Positions 38,047 through 50,000 of a stretch of 64,000 bases of DNA are shown one piece after another. The translations under genes and the position numbers were made by a program. Where the stretch lies: contig NC_049981.1 in the NCBI RefSeq assembly GCF_000003815.2, positions 25,355,875 to 25,419,874 of the forward strand. Direction: 5' to 3'. Positions within the stretch are counted from its first letter, which is position 1. Every line of letters starts with the position of its first letter. This DNA comes from Branchiostoma floridae (lineage: Eukaryota; Chordata; Leptocardii; Amphioxiformes; Branchiostomatidae). The notes below the pieces were generated by a model. That model ran no database searches and had not been told where the DNA came from. It saw only the letters and a program-made list of their open reading frames with translations.

Positions 38047-38082
38047 ACACCAGACTTGTTAGACTTGTACCATCCAGAGGGA

Positions 38083-38088
38083 AATAAA
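38083..38088 (+). terminator. RPS14 poly(A) signal
   Basis: AATAAA 37 bases after the RPS14 stop codon, giving the very short 3' UTR usual for ribosomal protein genes. Confidence 0.85.
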
Positions 38089-38253
38089 CACACTTCTGTA
38101 CACCACCTTGTTGTTATGTTGTGTTGTTTGGTATACAGTCAAAGGTGATCCTCTCTAGTCTCTACCTAAGGACTACCTGGCCAATGTGACAACCTTTTGG
38201 TGGATAATTCTTCCCATTGACACAAGTGTTAAGAGTCCTGTCTATTAGTATTA

Positions 38254-39162
38254 GGGGTGGGTACCGGTATATAAAATTGAGGTCCAGGTCTGGAAGTTAG
38301 ACCAAGTTTGACTGTAAAATGACTTTCATTTGTTACCTACTTACAGCTCATGTTATTTCCTTGGGCCCGTAACAGGGGTGCCTAAGCATTTGCACGAACC
38401 CTATGAAATTCGTACGAATATTATGTGATACACACGAATCACTATGCGAAAACGCACGAATATTATGAAATTCGCACGAATCACTATGCAAAAACGCACG
38501 AATATTATGAAATTCGCACGAATCACTATGTGACACACACGAGCCTTATGTGATTTGCACGATCCTTATGCGAAATTGCGCAACCACTGGCGGGGTCACG
38601 TGACAAACGGAGCGGGATTTTCAAGATGGCGGCTTCGCCGCTTCGGCGACTGAAAATACGATGTAACACGCCGAAATGAAGCCAAACAGTAGCTCACAGG
38701 CTATCAAATACATCTTTGCGACGGTAAATGTCCATTCCATGCCTTGAAATATAAATATCTCGGGTAGAAACGCTCAAAATCATGCCTCCTCCCGGCCGCC
38801 GTTTTTGCATAAGGATCGTGCAAATCACATAAGGCTCGTGTGTGTCACATAGTGATTCGTGCGAATTTCATAAAATTCGTACGATTTCGCATAGTGATTC
38901 GTGCGAATTTCATAATATTCGTGCGTTTTCGCATAGTGATTCGTGTGTATCACATAATATTCGTACGAATTTCATAGGGTTCGTGCAAATGCTTAGGCAC
39001 CCCTGGGTAAGCCCAAAACACCTGCCGATATGATCTGTTCATTTTTAGTTAGTCCAAAGTCTGGTTCAATGATGTTTTTTCAGGTCCGGTTTTCCCGACC
39101 GGTCCAAGGAACCAATTTTGTACCTGTACACCATACATGTTGCCGTATCGGTACCCACCCCC
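38254..39162. mobile_element. Outer MITE with ggggtgggtaccg ends
   Basis: Left end ggggtgggtaccggtat and right end gtatcggtacccacccc are inverted repeats. The body is interrupted by the palindromic element at 38374-39004, so without the insert it is about 280 bp. The ends resemble hAT-type MITEs. No coding capacity. Confidence 0.7.
38374..39004. mobile_element. Palindromic foldback element nested in a MITE
   Basis: Inverted arms of about 200 bp (aggggtgcctaagcatttgc on the left, its complement on the right). Each arm contains tandem units of cgcacgaatattatgaaatt and cacgaatcactatgcgaaa. The centre has tcacgtgac and a short GC-rich hairpin (ggcggcttcgccgcttcgg). Transcribed, it would make a long hairpin RNA. 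It is inserted inside the outer MITE, so it is the younger of the two. Confidence 0.85.
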
Positions 39163-39331
39163 ACAGTCTAATAGTGACCACATGTCCAGTTTGACCAGAC
39201 CACTCATATCTGCCTGGGGAATAGGCTATATGCTAAATAGTGTGTGGCTACATTTTAAATGAGCTGACTTGCCGTACATTGTGTGTGGTTATGTAAAATT
39301 GTTATTTTACAGTCACTGATTCTCAATTTGT

Positions 39332-39337
39332 TTTATT
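39332..39337 (-). terminator. Candidate poly(A) signal of the BTB gene
   Basis: tttatt on the plus strand (AATAAA on the minus), about 220 bp after the BTB gene stop. It fits a short 3' UTR ending before the RPS14 3' side. Confidence 0.5.
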
Positions 39338-39554
39338 AAGTAGAAATGAAATGGTAGGAAAACAACCGGGTAAAAAAGGATGATACACATGTAGTAGTAA
39401 AACTTTTATCAAGCTTCATAGCTAGGAAACTTTTCATGAAAATCTTAAACATCCCAAGCCAAATGACTTCGCACTATAGGAGACTACTTCATAAGTTGCT
39501 CTTATCAGCTGTTCACTGGTGAACAGTTCATGAAAAGGTGAAGTCCGTATCTGC

Positions 39555-40766
39555 CTATTGTAGACATGAACACCTGTCCCGTGCCACGGACATGGCCTGT
39601 TTCAGTAGCTTCAGCACGTTCTGGTCGTCCCTCAGGCTGCCCTGAGCAAAGTCACTGGTCACAAAGATGGCAGGGAGGTTCTCAAAGGCGAACTTCTTCA
39701 CATATTCAGACAGCTCCGTAAGGAAGTAGTCTTCAGCAAGCTTCATCACCTGCGGAGATACAGAATGAGATTCTAGGTTGTTTCATGTGTGCTCGCAGTT
39801 TTTTTGATTGTGTAATAATTCCAAATCCCCATGCGGTATTTCGCCAAACTTACTATGAGTATTGGATGCCTGTTCGAAGCCCGGCAAAGGACTACGTCAC
39901 ATTTCCAAACCGAGGCCCAGCTTTCAGGGACAAAAAGTATGATGAATTCTAAAAAAAAGACACCAAACTACACATGACGTAAAGAGAATAGTCGTGGGCA
40001 TTATTTGTGTATATTTTTGCGTATATATTTCTATTTTTAGTTTCCACAAGCAGCCCCGTCGGACCCTGGTTTGGAAATGTGACGTTAGCCTAAATCACCC
40101 TTCTTTATATTATAAGGCTTTTTATCAGCCCTTCCAATGTCCAAGCTCCTCGGGGAGTAGGCCCAATCAGCCCCTGACAGCGAGGGGTGTGGAACACAGG
40201 CTAACCTGTACGCAGTTGTCCGGCCGTAAGTTGTGTGTCAGGTACCTACAGCAGGCGTCCGTTACGTCTGGGAACTGCAGCAGTCCGGAGGCGTGGACCA
40301 AATCTTCCACATTGTCAGCTGTTATCCGTATCCTCCCCGTGTAGGAATAGTCAAGCAGGAGACGTAAGGTGCCTGGTGTGACGTCTTCAAGACGCACCTT
40401 CTCCTCAAGACGTTCTCTGAAATCGCCCAGGAGGAGGAGCCGAAAGTACAAGCTGCTTGCCGCCAGGACGGCCCTGTGGCAAGGAAACTCCTCCTCCTCA
40501 GCACACAGTATGACGTCACACGCGGTTCCCGTCGCTCTCCACTCGTTTAAAACGCTTAACTCGTTTCCATGGCAACATGTCTTGTTTTCACACGCACATC
40601 TCTCTCCGTTGAGGGACACGCGCGCGTTTTCTTCCTTTAATGCGGACGACACCTTCGAGAAATGCTCCCTGTGTTCGAGGAAGAGTTCTCCCGCGCTGTT
40701 GAAGACGTGGAGTATGTTGCTGCTCCTTTCGGCACAGCTGACGTCATTCATTACGTAACCGGCCAT
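39555..40766 (-). CDS. BTB (POZ) domain protein, kelch-like type without kelch repeats
   Basis: Two exons, 40766-40206 and 39749-39555, join in phase 0 (CAG|GTTAGC; ccgcag|GTGATG) to give 251 residues. Residues about 1-85 are an unfamiliar N-terminal part with a Cys-rich CACENKTCCHG. Residues about 86-187 are a BTB domain with the hallmark CDVILCAEEEEFPCHRAVLA, SSLYFRLLLLGDF and LDYSYTGRIRI. Exon 2 gives the first helices of a BACK-like region (VMKLAEDYFLTELSEYVKKF) and then stops at TAG. No kelch propeller frame exists in the 1.5 kb downstream, where RPS14 lies. BTB-BACK proteins usually act as dimerising cullin-3 adaptors. Without a propeller the substrate side is missing, so this could be a short adaptor, a regulator, or a gene truncated by rearrangement. 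Alternatively, a donor at GGGACAG|GTGTTC may lead to an unseen exon. Confidence 0.75.
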
Positions 40767-42640
40767 TGCGTCTCGAATCTGTATGGCAGAATCTGAAGAC
40801 GATAAAAAGTTCCTAACTCGTATATCGAGTCATGGTTGTCAATGAAACAACAAAACGCCCTAAACTCTCTAGTCGTTCGCTCTAAAGTCTCTATCAGGTC
40901 TCCGGTCCAAATAGTAATAGGGGACTTCGGCTAAGTTAGGAATGGAAGTCTAGTAGGTCTAAGAGTGAACTGGCCGGCCGGCTGGATAGACTCCAAAAGA
41001 CTGACCATGAGATCTCCCATGCCAACTTATTTGTCCCTATTTGGACAAATTCATCTCTTATTTTATCCAGCTGACACGTCTGCTATGAGACTAAAAGCTA
41101 TCTAACGTCAAATCAACTTGAATGCGATCTTGACCTACAGTACCTACATGCGTCATCTTCCAACACCGCCCCGCTTTTCCGACTCATAAACAGTCGCTTC
41201 CATTTGAAACGGAAGTTGACATATCGCTTGATATCATAATGGAGCTCTTTTTTGGGGGGAGGGGGCGTCTAAAAGTGTATAAGGATTCCAAATACAATCA
41301 TATGAACCCCTGACCCTGTCGAAAAGTCTCGCCCTACACGTCACGAGACACCACACTTAGGCATCAAACGTTTAAAATGGCAACGACCGTCGACGAAACG
41401 GAGACGTGGAACACCGCCGGCTCGAATGACATGACGCAGTTGCAAATTATATGACCCAATATCATACCTTACGGTGCAGGTCCTGCTGTAAATAAGGATG
41501 CTGTCCTTTCATATCTCTCCTTATTGGACTGAAATAACACCAAAAAACGTATACGTAACAGAGCCGGCCTCTTATTTACGTACGTAAGTCTTAGACCATT
41601 TAGACGTCCACCAATCTTGCAGCGCGGCGACTAGCAGCTACTGTCCATGTTGTCGGCTTGATGACGTGAACGTTAACGTTCTAAATATAACGCTTGTCCC
41701 AAGTCCATATCCTGTAAATCTGTAGCCTGGGTATCAGCCTGGTTGGTGGAGGAGTATGGGAGCTCCGGTAAACTAACCAGGCTGGTTAGTGAGGGGGGAG
41801 TATGGGAGCCTCAGTAAAATAACCAGATTGATGCTCAGGCTATGCGCTAGTAAATCTGATGTACGGATCCAGCTCAGTCTCGTGACACGTGTTTTTGCAA
41901 TATCTAGTACGTTTATCAAGTAAGATAGAACAGAACCTTTAAAAACTGCCTTCATATATAATCTATAAGTTAGTAAGTAGTCAGAAAGGTTGAACAATGA
42001 CTTATCAGTGTGGTATATTTTGCATTCTTATAATATCATTTCACATCTTCCTCTTTTATCTATTTATCTATTTATCTCTTTGGCTTTAGAATTTATTTCG
42101 TTAATCTATGATATTACTAGATCTATCCGTTTTCCGATATTCTTATTATTACGGCATATATGCGCTCATCTTACAGCTGCTTTGTACATTCTGGTTGCAT
42201 TCTGGTCGAAAGCTCTTTTCTTTTTAAACTGATGAAATTAACGGGCGAGCGGATGTAATCCATAATCAAATGAAATCAATATGGCCATATAAGAAAAGTT
42301 GACAAAAATGCGATCTTATTGTTATCGTTTCATAATTTTAGCTCTCGAAAATACTAGCTATGACTGACTCGAAAATTGGCGGAGCTTGAATTGAAACGAT
42401 CCGTTTAACTAGGAGTAAACTGATGGGAAGAGATAGGATATTGTACGTATAAGACACACGGGATCTGCAGAAGAAGTGTTGTTACGTAGTCAGAAATGCA
42501 TGAACATGCTGAGTTGTTGAATGTGAGACTGAGGTTAAAACAGGCCATATAAGAAACAGAAAAGTAACTGTTGCAGCTGCAGTTGCAGTGGCATGTTTTT
42601 ACACATATGGACTTTATGTACTGTTTACAAAAATGTTTCT
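40767..42640. other. Intergenic; promoter side of the BTB gene, no gene seen
   Basis: GC content is moderate near the BTB start. No coding frame with similarity was found. The only element seen is the small inverted-end repeat at 41723-41842. Confidence 0.4.
41723..41842. mobile_element. Short MITE, 120 bp
   Basis: Ends tagcctgggtatcagcctgg and the inverted aaccagattgatgctcaggcta are imperfect inverted repeats. Two internal copies of gagtatgggagc follow each other. No coding capacity. Confidence 0.6.
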
Positions 42641-42649
42641 TCAACTAAG

Positions 42650-43255
42650 AAATGTATATAGAAGTAAAAAGATGTGTTCTTTCAAACGTACGTTAAAGTT
42701 TGCCATTTGTATGTTGCGAAGTAACTTGAATGTTTTAAGGTCTCGGCTCGGAGGGTTTTTTTTTGCGATTCGGTGCCGATTTGACTGCATGTCTCTCAGA
42801 CTTAGTCTCTACCAGACTCCGGATCGCTGGAAAATCGTAGAAATGGAACAAATAGAGAGGAATATAACTTCGCAACATACAACTGGCAAACTTTAACGTA
42901 CGTTTGAAAGAACACATCTTTTTACTTCTATATACATTTNNNNNNNNNNNNNNNNNNNNNNNNNNNNNNNNNNNNNNNNNNNNNNNNNNNNNNNNNNNNN
43001 NNNNNNNNNNNNNNNNNNNNNNNNNNNNNNNNNNNNNNNNNNNNNNNNNNNNNNNNNNNNNNNNNNNNNNNNNNNNNNNNNNNNNNNNNNNNNNNNNNNN
43101 GGCCAGGGACAGCTCGCGATCCGACGATCGCGTGCTGTTCCCTGGCCGGTTATATTCCTCTGGCCGGCTTACTCCTCTGATTTGTTCCATTTCTACGATT
43201 TTTCCAGCGATCCGGAGTCTGGTTACTGGTAGAGACTACCTCAGACTGAAGCGCT
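42650..43255. mobile_element. Nested foldback around an assembly gap
   Basis: Two pairs of inverted repeats. 42650-42722 pairs with 42867-42939 (atgtatatagaagtaaaaag and following). 42803-42866 pairs with 43148-43240 (gatcgctggaaaatcgtaga and following). Between the gap and the second right arm lies a compact 47-bp palindrome at 43101-43147 (ggccaggga...ttccctggcc, with inner cgcgatc/gatcgcg). This is a foldback-type transposon or a complex of two. The gap probably results from its hairpin structure. Confidence 0.75.
42940..43100. other. Assembly gap (161 N)
   Basis: 161 N inside the foldback. The odd length suggests a gap sized from read pairs rather than a default. Confidence 0.95.
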
Positions 43256-45660
43256 AACGCTTCTCAAAACAGCGCTTTTCGTACAATTCAATGTTTTCGA
43301 TAGGTAAAGGTGCCTTGTCGCTGACCGACATTGACATTTTCTGTAGAATTGTTATTTTCGGTAAAAAATATATATAAAATAACATTTTCCCCCCCAAATT
43401 GCTAAATTTGACGAAACCGCGTTACCGCTATCATGGCGCACACTTAAATCAGGAAGTATTGCCTGCATGGCAAAATCTGCGCCACCGAAAGACGCTACGA
43501 AGAACGCGGACTATTTGGGAAATGCAAAAGTTTATACACTGCTATACCGGTAGCCGAAATATCGGGAGCCAAAACTAAGGGGGACTCCTATAGATTGCGG
43601 TCACTGACAACAAATTCCGAACCGGAACCTTAAAAATTCCATAAAGAAATTGAAAAATACGATGTTTTTACATACGTTATCTGCCGTTTGGAATATGTTG
43701 TTTGACTGGAAAAAAATATACAAAATAAATCTAAAAAAATTACTTCCTTCTTCGATCATATCGTTATGTTTATGTACACTTCTTGACTGGTTCTGAAATC
43801 GGCCAATGTTTTGAAAGGCGTTTATTGACTTCTGAAGAATGTAAGGTATCATCAGCTGGTATTGATATCGCTCTTTCTCCTTCGCAGCGAGGTGTTAAGC
43901 ACTCGCGTGTTGTAGAGAACCGCAAATAAAGCTAAACTGCGGTTTCTGTATCTTTCAATACGAGTCCTTTGTCATCTTTTCTCTGACATTTCAACAGTTT
44001 CGGAAGGTCTTTCTAGATTCTTGTGGCGATAGAAGACTTGTGTCTCAGGACAGACGAAAGACATCTAAATTTATGACAAGTTACTTTTATCATTCCGGGG
44101 ACTAAACGCCGCGATTTCAGGTTTGTCTCAGCTCAAAGCTCAGGTTCTTCTCAGCTCTAGGGAAATCGATCATGAAGAGTTCCTTGGCCCTGTAGAGGAA
44201 AATTTAATTGTGTATGATTACGTAATCACGATTGCATGTACATGCTAAAAGTTTAACAATGTTGAATTCGAAGTTACTAGTACAACTTAATGGATGCTAC
44301 CTGAAACGTCTTGTCGTCATCGACATAAGACGGCCGGCTATTATACAACCCAGTGTTCCATGATGCCCAGTTTCGACCAGTCGATGAAATGTCAAAGATC
44401 AACGACCTATAGGTCTCTAACCGAAAAACGCACTGTCCGATGACATCTCTGTTTGTTTGCATAAGTTAGTCAGAATTAGAATATATAGTTAGGCTGACTC
44501 ATTGTCCAGTTTGCAAATGTGGGGTGCAAATATGTGATTACAGTGTTTCTTCGGGGATCCAAAAAAATTGGACGCTAAGTACGTATCCCGCAATACCGTA
44601 TCACATACTCATCGGTCATTAGATGACAATTAAGCTACAACTACCTTTCACTGATTTCTCAGTTTCGAACGCTTGATTTCGGTGAAGAGCTGCAAAAAGT
44701 GAGAAAGAACGCGTCCCGGTGTACAAAAGCCAGGTCGGTGTTGGTCATGTGAGGAAAATTTACTTCAAATTTTGATAGACTTTGTATCTAGTGACTCGGT
44801 CCTATCGCACATAGCCAACCAAGGCCTTCCCAACGTCACCAGACCAAGGGCATGCATGCTGGGGTCCGTGGTTCAATAGCCGTGAGGTCATCTGTGGTTG
44901 GGAGTTGATCCGTGATGCTAACAATTGGTTCAGAGTCTTTAAAAGTCATCTGCGCAGGCCGACTATGAATTTTAGTGATCAAAGTCGGGAAAATCATCCA
45001 ATTCTGGTTGGCAAAAAAGAGACGGAGTGAAGTGAGGCAACCCAACCCATCGCCGGCCTTGGTTGGGGACTGGTCAGGAGCAAAGTCGTATGTCCTGAAT
45101 ACGTGTCAGGGGCTTTACAGCGATTAGCAGGATTTGCTGACGACTTTCCATTCGACTTATTGACCGACCTTTATATAACCAAGGAGTTTAAATATAGAAA
45201 CCTCCTTATTATAACGTTTAGCATATGGCTGAGGACACATGCCAGAGAAGCGAAGCGTCCAATCAAGTTTTGAATTTGAAACAGGCTTTTTGTTAACATA
45301 TTCTATTATCATCATTAATGTTCATGATGTTAATGAATGTCTTTCTTATGTAAATGCCAAAACACAAAGTCAATCCTGTTATCGGCTCGATCGGGCCTGT
45401 TTGCTCAATCTTCTCCGTCCGCGCGCGTGGGCAACATGTGACTCACTCGAGTTTGCGGTTATACAAGTTGCCCTCGAAGTAATAGGAGGAACGTCCTAAA
45501 CTAATCACACCGATACATGTCGCAAAAAAAATCATATATTTGACTTCAACGCCATTATTGGGTATATGAACCTTTCTTAGTACTATTCGTGTTTTAAAAA
45601 GTCATTGTTTCTCTTACATCTTCCATCGTTATGGTCAAACGGCGTTTGTGTTATGGGGGA
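43256..45660. other. Intergenic; no gene seen
   Basis: No coding frame with recognisable similarity, no RNA gene and no clear terminal repeats between the foldback and the upstream promoter-like region of FNIP. Confidence 0.4.
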
Positions 45661-45665
45661 ATCAT

Positions 45666-45725
45666 TGACGTCATACGGGAAGCAATGATCATCAGTCCTC
45701 CTAATAAGTCGACTGCGCAGGTGCA
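45666..45725 (+). promoter_or_regulatory. Candidate upstream promoter (CRE and NRF1-like sites)
   Basis: A perfect cAMP response element TGACGTCA at 45666-45673 and an NRF1-like TGCGCAGGTGCA at 45714-45725 lie 120-180 bp before the ATG of the candidate alternative FNIP first exon. Both motifs are typical of core promoters. Their use here is an inference. Confidence 0.4.
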
Positions 45726-45847
45726 CTCATACTGTCGTGACCCTGCCAACTCACCGTGTCCCCAGTCATGTGCGCATTAGTGCTCATTATGTGGTACATC
45801 ATGCTCCGTCAGTATGATGCAGATCGCTCTGGAATACGGCTGGAAAA

Positions 45848-46041
45848 ATGGGAATCAGTCTGGAATCCTTGGACCAGCGCCTGAAGGATTTCGCCATGCA
45901 GAATTTGGACAAGAAGCTCCGGTGCTATAGCGGACACCAGTTGAGACAGGACTTGAAAAAATGCCTGTTTAAAGTGCACCATGAGTTTCGGACCTGTAAA
46001 TCCAAAGCCAAAGGCAAGGCACAGGTGGACACCGAACAAAG
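45848..46041 (+). CDS. Candidate alternative first exon of FNIP (or a separate small gene)
   Basis: ATG followed by 64 codons (MGISLESLDQRLKDFAMQNL..., Lys-rich tail) ending at the donor CAAAG|GTCAGT. The 194 nt leave two bases over, the phase needed to join the FNIP exon 2 acceptor at 49143 (giving ...[11 protein letters not shown]). It would replace the 30 codons of the usual first exon. I do not recognise the peptide. An independent short gene is the alternative, since the frame stays open to 46189. Confidence 0.4.
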
Positions 46042-46934
46042 GTCAGTCTGTACTATTAGCCCTCACTACATTTGGTACTATACACTAACGTTATATAATC
46101 ACTATTCAATCGAGCATTGCGGCCATATAAAGTTATACATGTATTATCCCTACTTCGTAACTACTTACAGTATTTTACCGGTTTATTGATCATATGCATA
46201 GATCGTCTTGTGTATACTACACAGACAACGCCAACGCAGAATACTGTTGATATTTCCGGTATTGTGATGTTGTTGCAAATTTTCAATGGCTTTTATGACG
46301 TGTTTAGTATTGCTTTTGTAGGCTCGATATGTATTGCGTTTTTCCGGCGCCCCTGTCGACTTTTCCTGAGCTCATAAAGAGATGCATTTGAAGATACCTG
46401 CTGACTGTCAGGTGCAACAGATCAGGGGACTGTACATTAGCTTTTACATGAGGGTGATGTGAAATGAAAAATGAGATTCCATGAGAGAAGAAATATTTCA
46501 CATCCAAGAAAAATACTCAATCTCCCTCGAGTCTTGGCCCTTGACTCCGTTCCGGGCTAAAACAACTGAAACGACTCAAATTCATAATTTTCGGATCAAG
46601 TTAAGCTGTTCAACCGGGCAATCTAATTCCTAATTCGGCCAATCTGTATTCTTCCAGTTCCAAAAGATACCCGCAGAACGAGACATACCTCGATCCGCTG
46701 GCATTGTCATTTTTTTAATTTTCAAGCAGATGTTCGGGAGGGAATTCTAACTTTTTCTGGCTTTTCTTTCGCTGCTTTGTTCTGTGACACAATGCCATGC
46801 TCTTTTCTGACCAAAAGGAGTTGAGTCGCGTAAAAAATCGGCAAGACGAAAGCGTAAAGATTTTCTCTCACAGCATCTGCTGCATCCAGGAGGTTTTGCC
46901 CCCGAGAAGCCTTGTGATGTTTGGATCAGGTGGG

Positions 46935-47073
46935 CACGTGAAACTCACATGTAATCATTCACAGCGTTCACCAATCACAGGCGATGTTTTATGTCCTTGT
47001 GAAAAATCGACCAATGGTAGGCCGTGTTATATCTAGGTATCATGTGACTAAAAGTCATATGACGGGCCCCAAG
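46935..47073 (+). promoter_or_regulatory. FNIP proximal promoter with E-box/M-box cluster
   Basis: Upstream of the FNIP ATG lie CACGTG (46935-46940), TCACATGT (about 46945), two ccaat boxes (accaatcac near 46970 and accaatgg near 47010), the M-box TCATGTGAC (47040-47048), and the palindrome GTCATATGAC (47054-47063). The start itself sits in a YY1-like AAGATGGCG. MiT/TFE factors (TFEB, TFE3) bind M-box and CLEAR E-boxes and are known to act downstream of FLCN-FNIP, so feedback control is plausible. Confidence 0.5.
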
Positions 47074-50000
47074 ATGGCGCTCGAGCGCCTAGCTAAGCTG
47101 CTTCCACACCGAAAAAACGCCAAAAATGCTCCTATCAAGGGAAGAAAGACCGACCAAACCGAGCCGTAAGTGTAGCGCCATATTTAAGCTACATACAGTA
47201 ATTTTTGTAGCTTTATTCTGCGATGTTTAACGGTACTATGGTATATTTTTCGCAGGTCTATCGCTATTGCCGATGCCCCCCAAAGGTTTGTCCCAGTTAT
47301 TTTGTCATTAGCATAGAAATAACGATAAGTTATCTTGTCAGTTGTTTACTGTTAATTCTTGCACTCACGACTTCGATAAAAATTCTGTTAGCACAACATT
47401 TTTAGAGCTCTCTTCCTGTGCCTTGTGCGATTACCTTGGCCACGATACATTCATGACTCACCGTAAAAATTACCTAACGTCATGCTAAAGTTTCAGCCTT
47501 CAACGGTGTCCTTTCAACAAATGGTTTTGGTGCTGTTGCTCCGCGAAATTTTCTTTGCCCTTTCCTCTTAAGTTTAAGTTAAGATGGTCCTTGTTTTTTG
47601 CATGAGCTCTGGAGTCTCAGACAGACGACTTTGTTTACAAACTTTCCGGAAACCCGAGTGGTTAGGTACAGGAAATATCGGGGTGTAAAGGGAGGTCACC
47701 AGATGATGAATGCATGTTGATATGGATGTGAGTCACACAATTTTTGCTTTCTCAGAACCTCAGCTCGACGCCCCAAGTTTGTTTCTCTCAACAGCAACAT
47801 ACTGTTAAAATGTTTTCTGTCCTAGAAATGTTGTGGATTGTGTAATGTATTTACTAGTGGGTATTTTTGTCAGATGCGTCATTTTGTCAACAGTCAACAA
47901 ACCGCAGCCAGCTGATAAGCAGCGAAAAGCAGCTGCAAATAGTTAATCATTAGTGAATTCCATGGTTCTAATGAGCTGGTTTTTTTTCAAAGTTCTCTAA
48001 ATAGATGTTTGCAAAGTGACTATTTTGTGAATTTTGAGCACTCTCAATTCATCCCGAAAGTCTTCTAACGAAACATTTTTAATCCAATTTGGTTTAGCAC
48101 AAGTCAAATTTTATACAGACCATAGAAAGTTTGCTTATCATTTGAGCCATTCAACTCTTGTTTGTTTTAGTACCTTGTCTGATTGCTGTCATTGGATTTC
48201 TTTTGTTACTCTAATCTAGTAGTCTACCCAAAGTGTACTTGGTGTCTCATATATGTTATAGCTTTTAACAAAAGACACATAATAGAGGAGGGTCTGCATG
48301 CTATTTTGATTTTTGGTAATTCAAAGAAAAAAACGTCTTAATCTCTCATCCTGGAATATCCACCCAATTTGTAGTGAGGGGACCAAATTTTGCGTTATTT
48401 GCCTTCCTTAATCAGGACCCCCATGCAGACCTGCTTGCACCAAGTATTAACTTAAAGGATTTGGTTTTGTTACTGTTCATGTATGTATTTTCCACAGTTT
48501 GTGCAAAGAATTAGTTGTTAAATCATCCTAATTTCACGACAACACTAATCAACTGAAAGTAGAATAGTCAATACTGTAATACTTTTGCTGGCAGCCTTTA
48601 AAAGATGTTTCCTTTGTCTCATATAATTTTTTACTAATAATTTTCAACTTTCAACAAATGGAGAATCAAGTCTTTTTAAATGGAACTTTTCCTTAATTTT
48701 CTTGACTGGTATTCACAAAAGGAAAAATCACATCTTTTTAGCTGGTCAAGTGGTTTGGTGCTAGTCATCTCTAGCTCAGCCGTTAGAAAGAAGATGGGTA
48801 TTTGTAACACACATGGTAAACCACCTTGTGGTGTGCCACTACAGGATATCCCATGTCAGATATCCAAGTGATCAGAGTTTTTCATCAAATGAATAGTAAC
48901 TCCAACTGGAATTCTACAGTTCCAAAGGGCCAAAGATAGACTGGGGTGCCATTCACTTTAGCCTTTATTGCCGTGGCTCCATGCTCGGCCCAATTTCAGT
49001 TACTACAGAGGCACCAAAGACTCCCATACTCGCTTGCTAGATGAGGGAGCAAGTACAATTCATAAATCTGATGGCACCCATGCCACGTAAAAGAGTCTAG
49101 CTCTATTCATTCTAATTTCTGTTGACCTTTCTGTCACCGCAGTTGGAAGCCGCCCTCCTTTGACAAGAGCCAAGTTCGAATGCTGGTGTTTCGGGACTGT
49201 GAACCCCAGGGAAAGAAATTACTGTTTGATTCCAAGGCCATCCGAGTTGTGCAAGATGATGAGGTAAAAAGACCCTTTATTATATATATTATTAGCAGGA
49301 CTGTCTCCAGGAGTCAGGACAGAGAAGTTGCTTGTTGGGATGGACAAAATAACATGGGCTCCCAGGAAGTGGAAATTTATGGAAAAAAGTAACCAATTAT
49401 TCCACAGACTTTTGATTCTTTAAGCAAATTTTACTCTTTAAGCAACTTTGAAAGCCAAGTATTTTTTTATGCTTCTCAATGTTTTGCAATATTTATTTGA
49501 AAGTTCTTGTACAGAAACCAAACCTTTCCTTGATCAAGTTGATGTGATAATCTCACTTTTTATGTGTTCCTCTGTAGACGGACAGCCAGTGTAGAGTGTA
49601 CGGAGCTGGGAAGTTTGCCCAGCCTGTTACAAGGCAGTCCAGCAAGGACGGGTCCACACCACAGAACAGTACAGGTTTCAAATATCAGGTAGGGTTGATT
49701 TTATTGGCTCCATGAAAAATGTTGTCAATTTAGGGGGTTAACTGACCTGATAATCTTTGCTCACTTGAAAAATATACACAATGATTGTTGCAGTTTATTC
49801 CACCTCAATCCCCGTGCACTGCTCATTGTTCTATCATGTCCTCGGGCTAGGTAATTATATTTGTGTCACGAGTTTCAAATTAGCCACAGCCCACCTACTC
49901 TAGCTTGTAGTCTCCCTCTCCGTCCTGAGACTGTCCTCAATCATTGGGCCTTTTCAGGCTTTTTCAGAACTGGTGAACTCACACTTACCTTGTAGTGGCA

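Noticed and set aside
41376-41450. Short plus-strand frame starting ATGGCAACG
   Set aside because: Good start context but only 24 codons, no donor in frame and no recognisable similarity.
42735-43190. Frames crossing N gaps
   Set aside because: Their length comes from unknown bases. The flanks belong to a foldback. The same applies to frames over 1579-1678. The frame over 59494-59593 is only the mariner fragment.
44800-44900. tRNA-like ggttcaatag motif
   Set aside because: No acceptor stem or anticodon arm can be folded around it.
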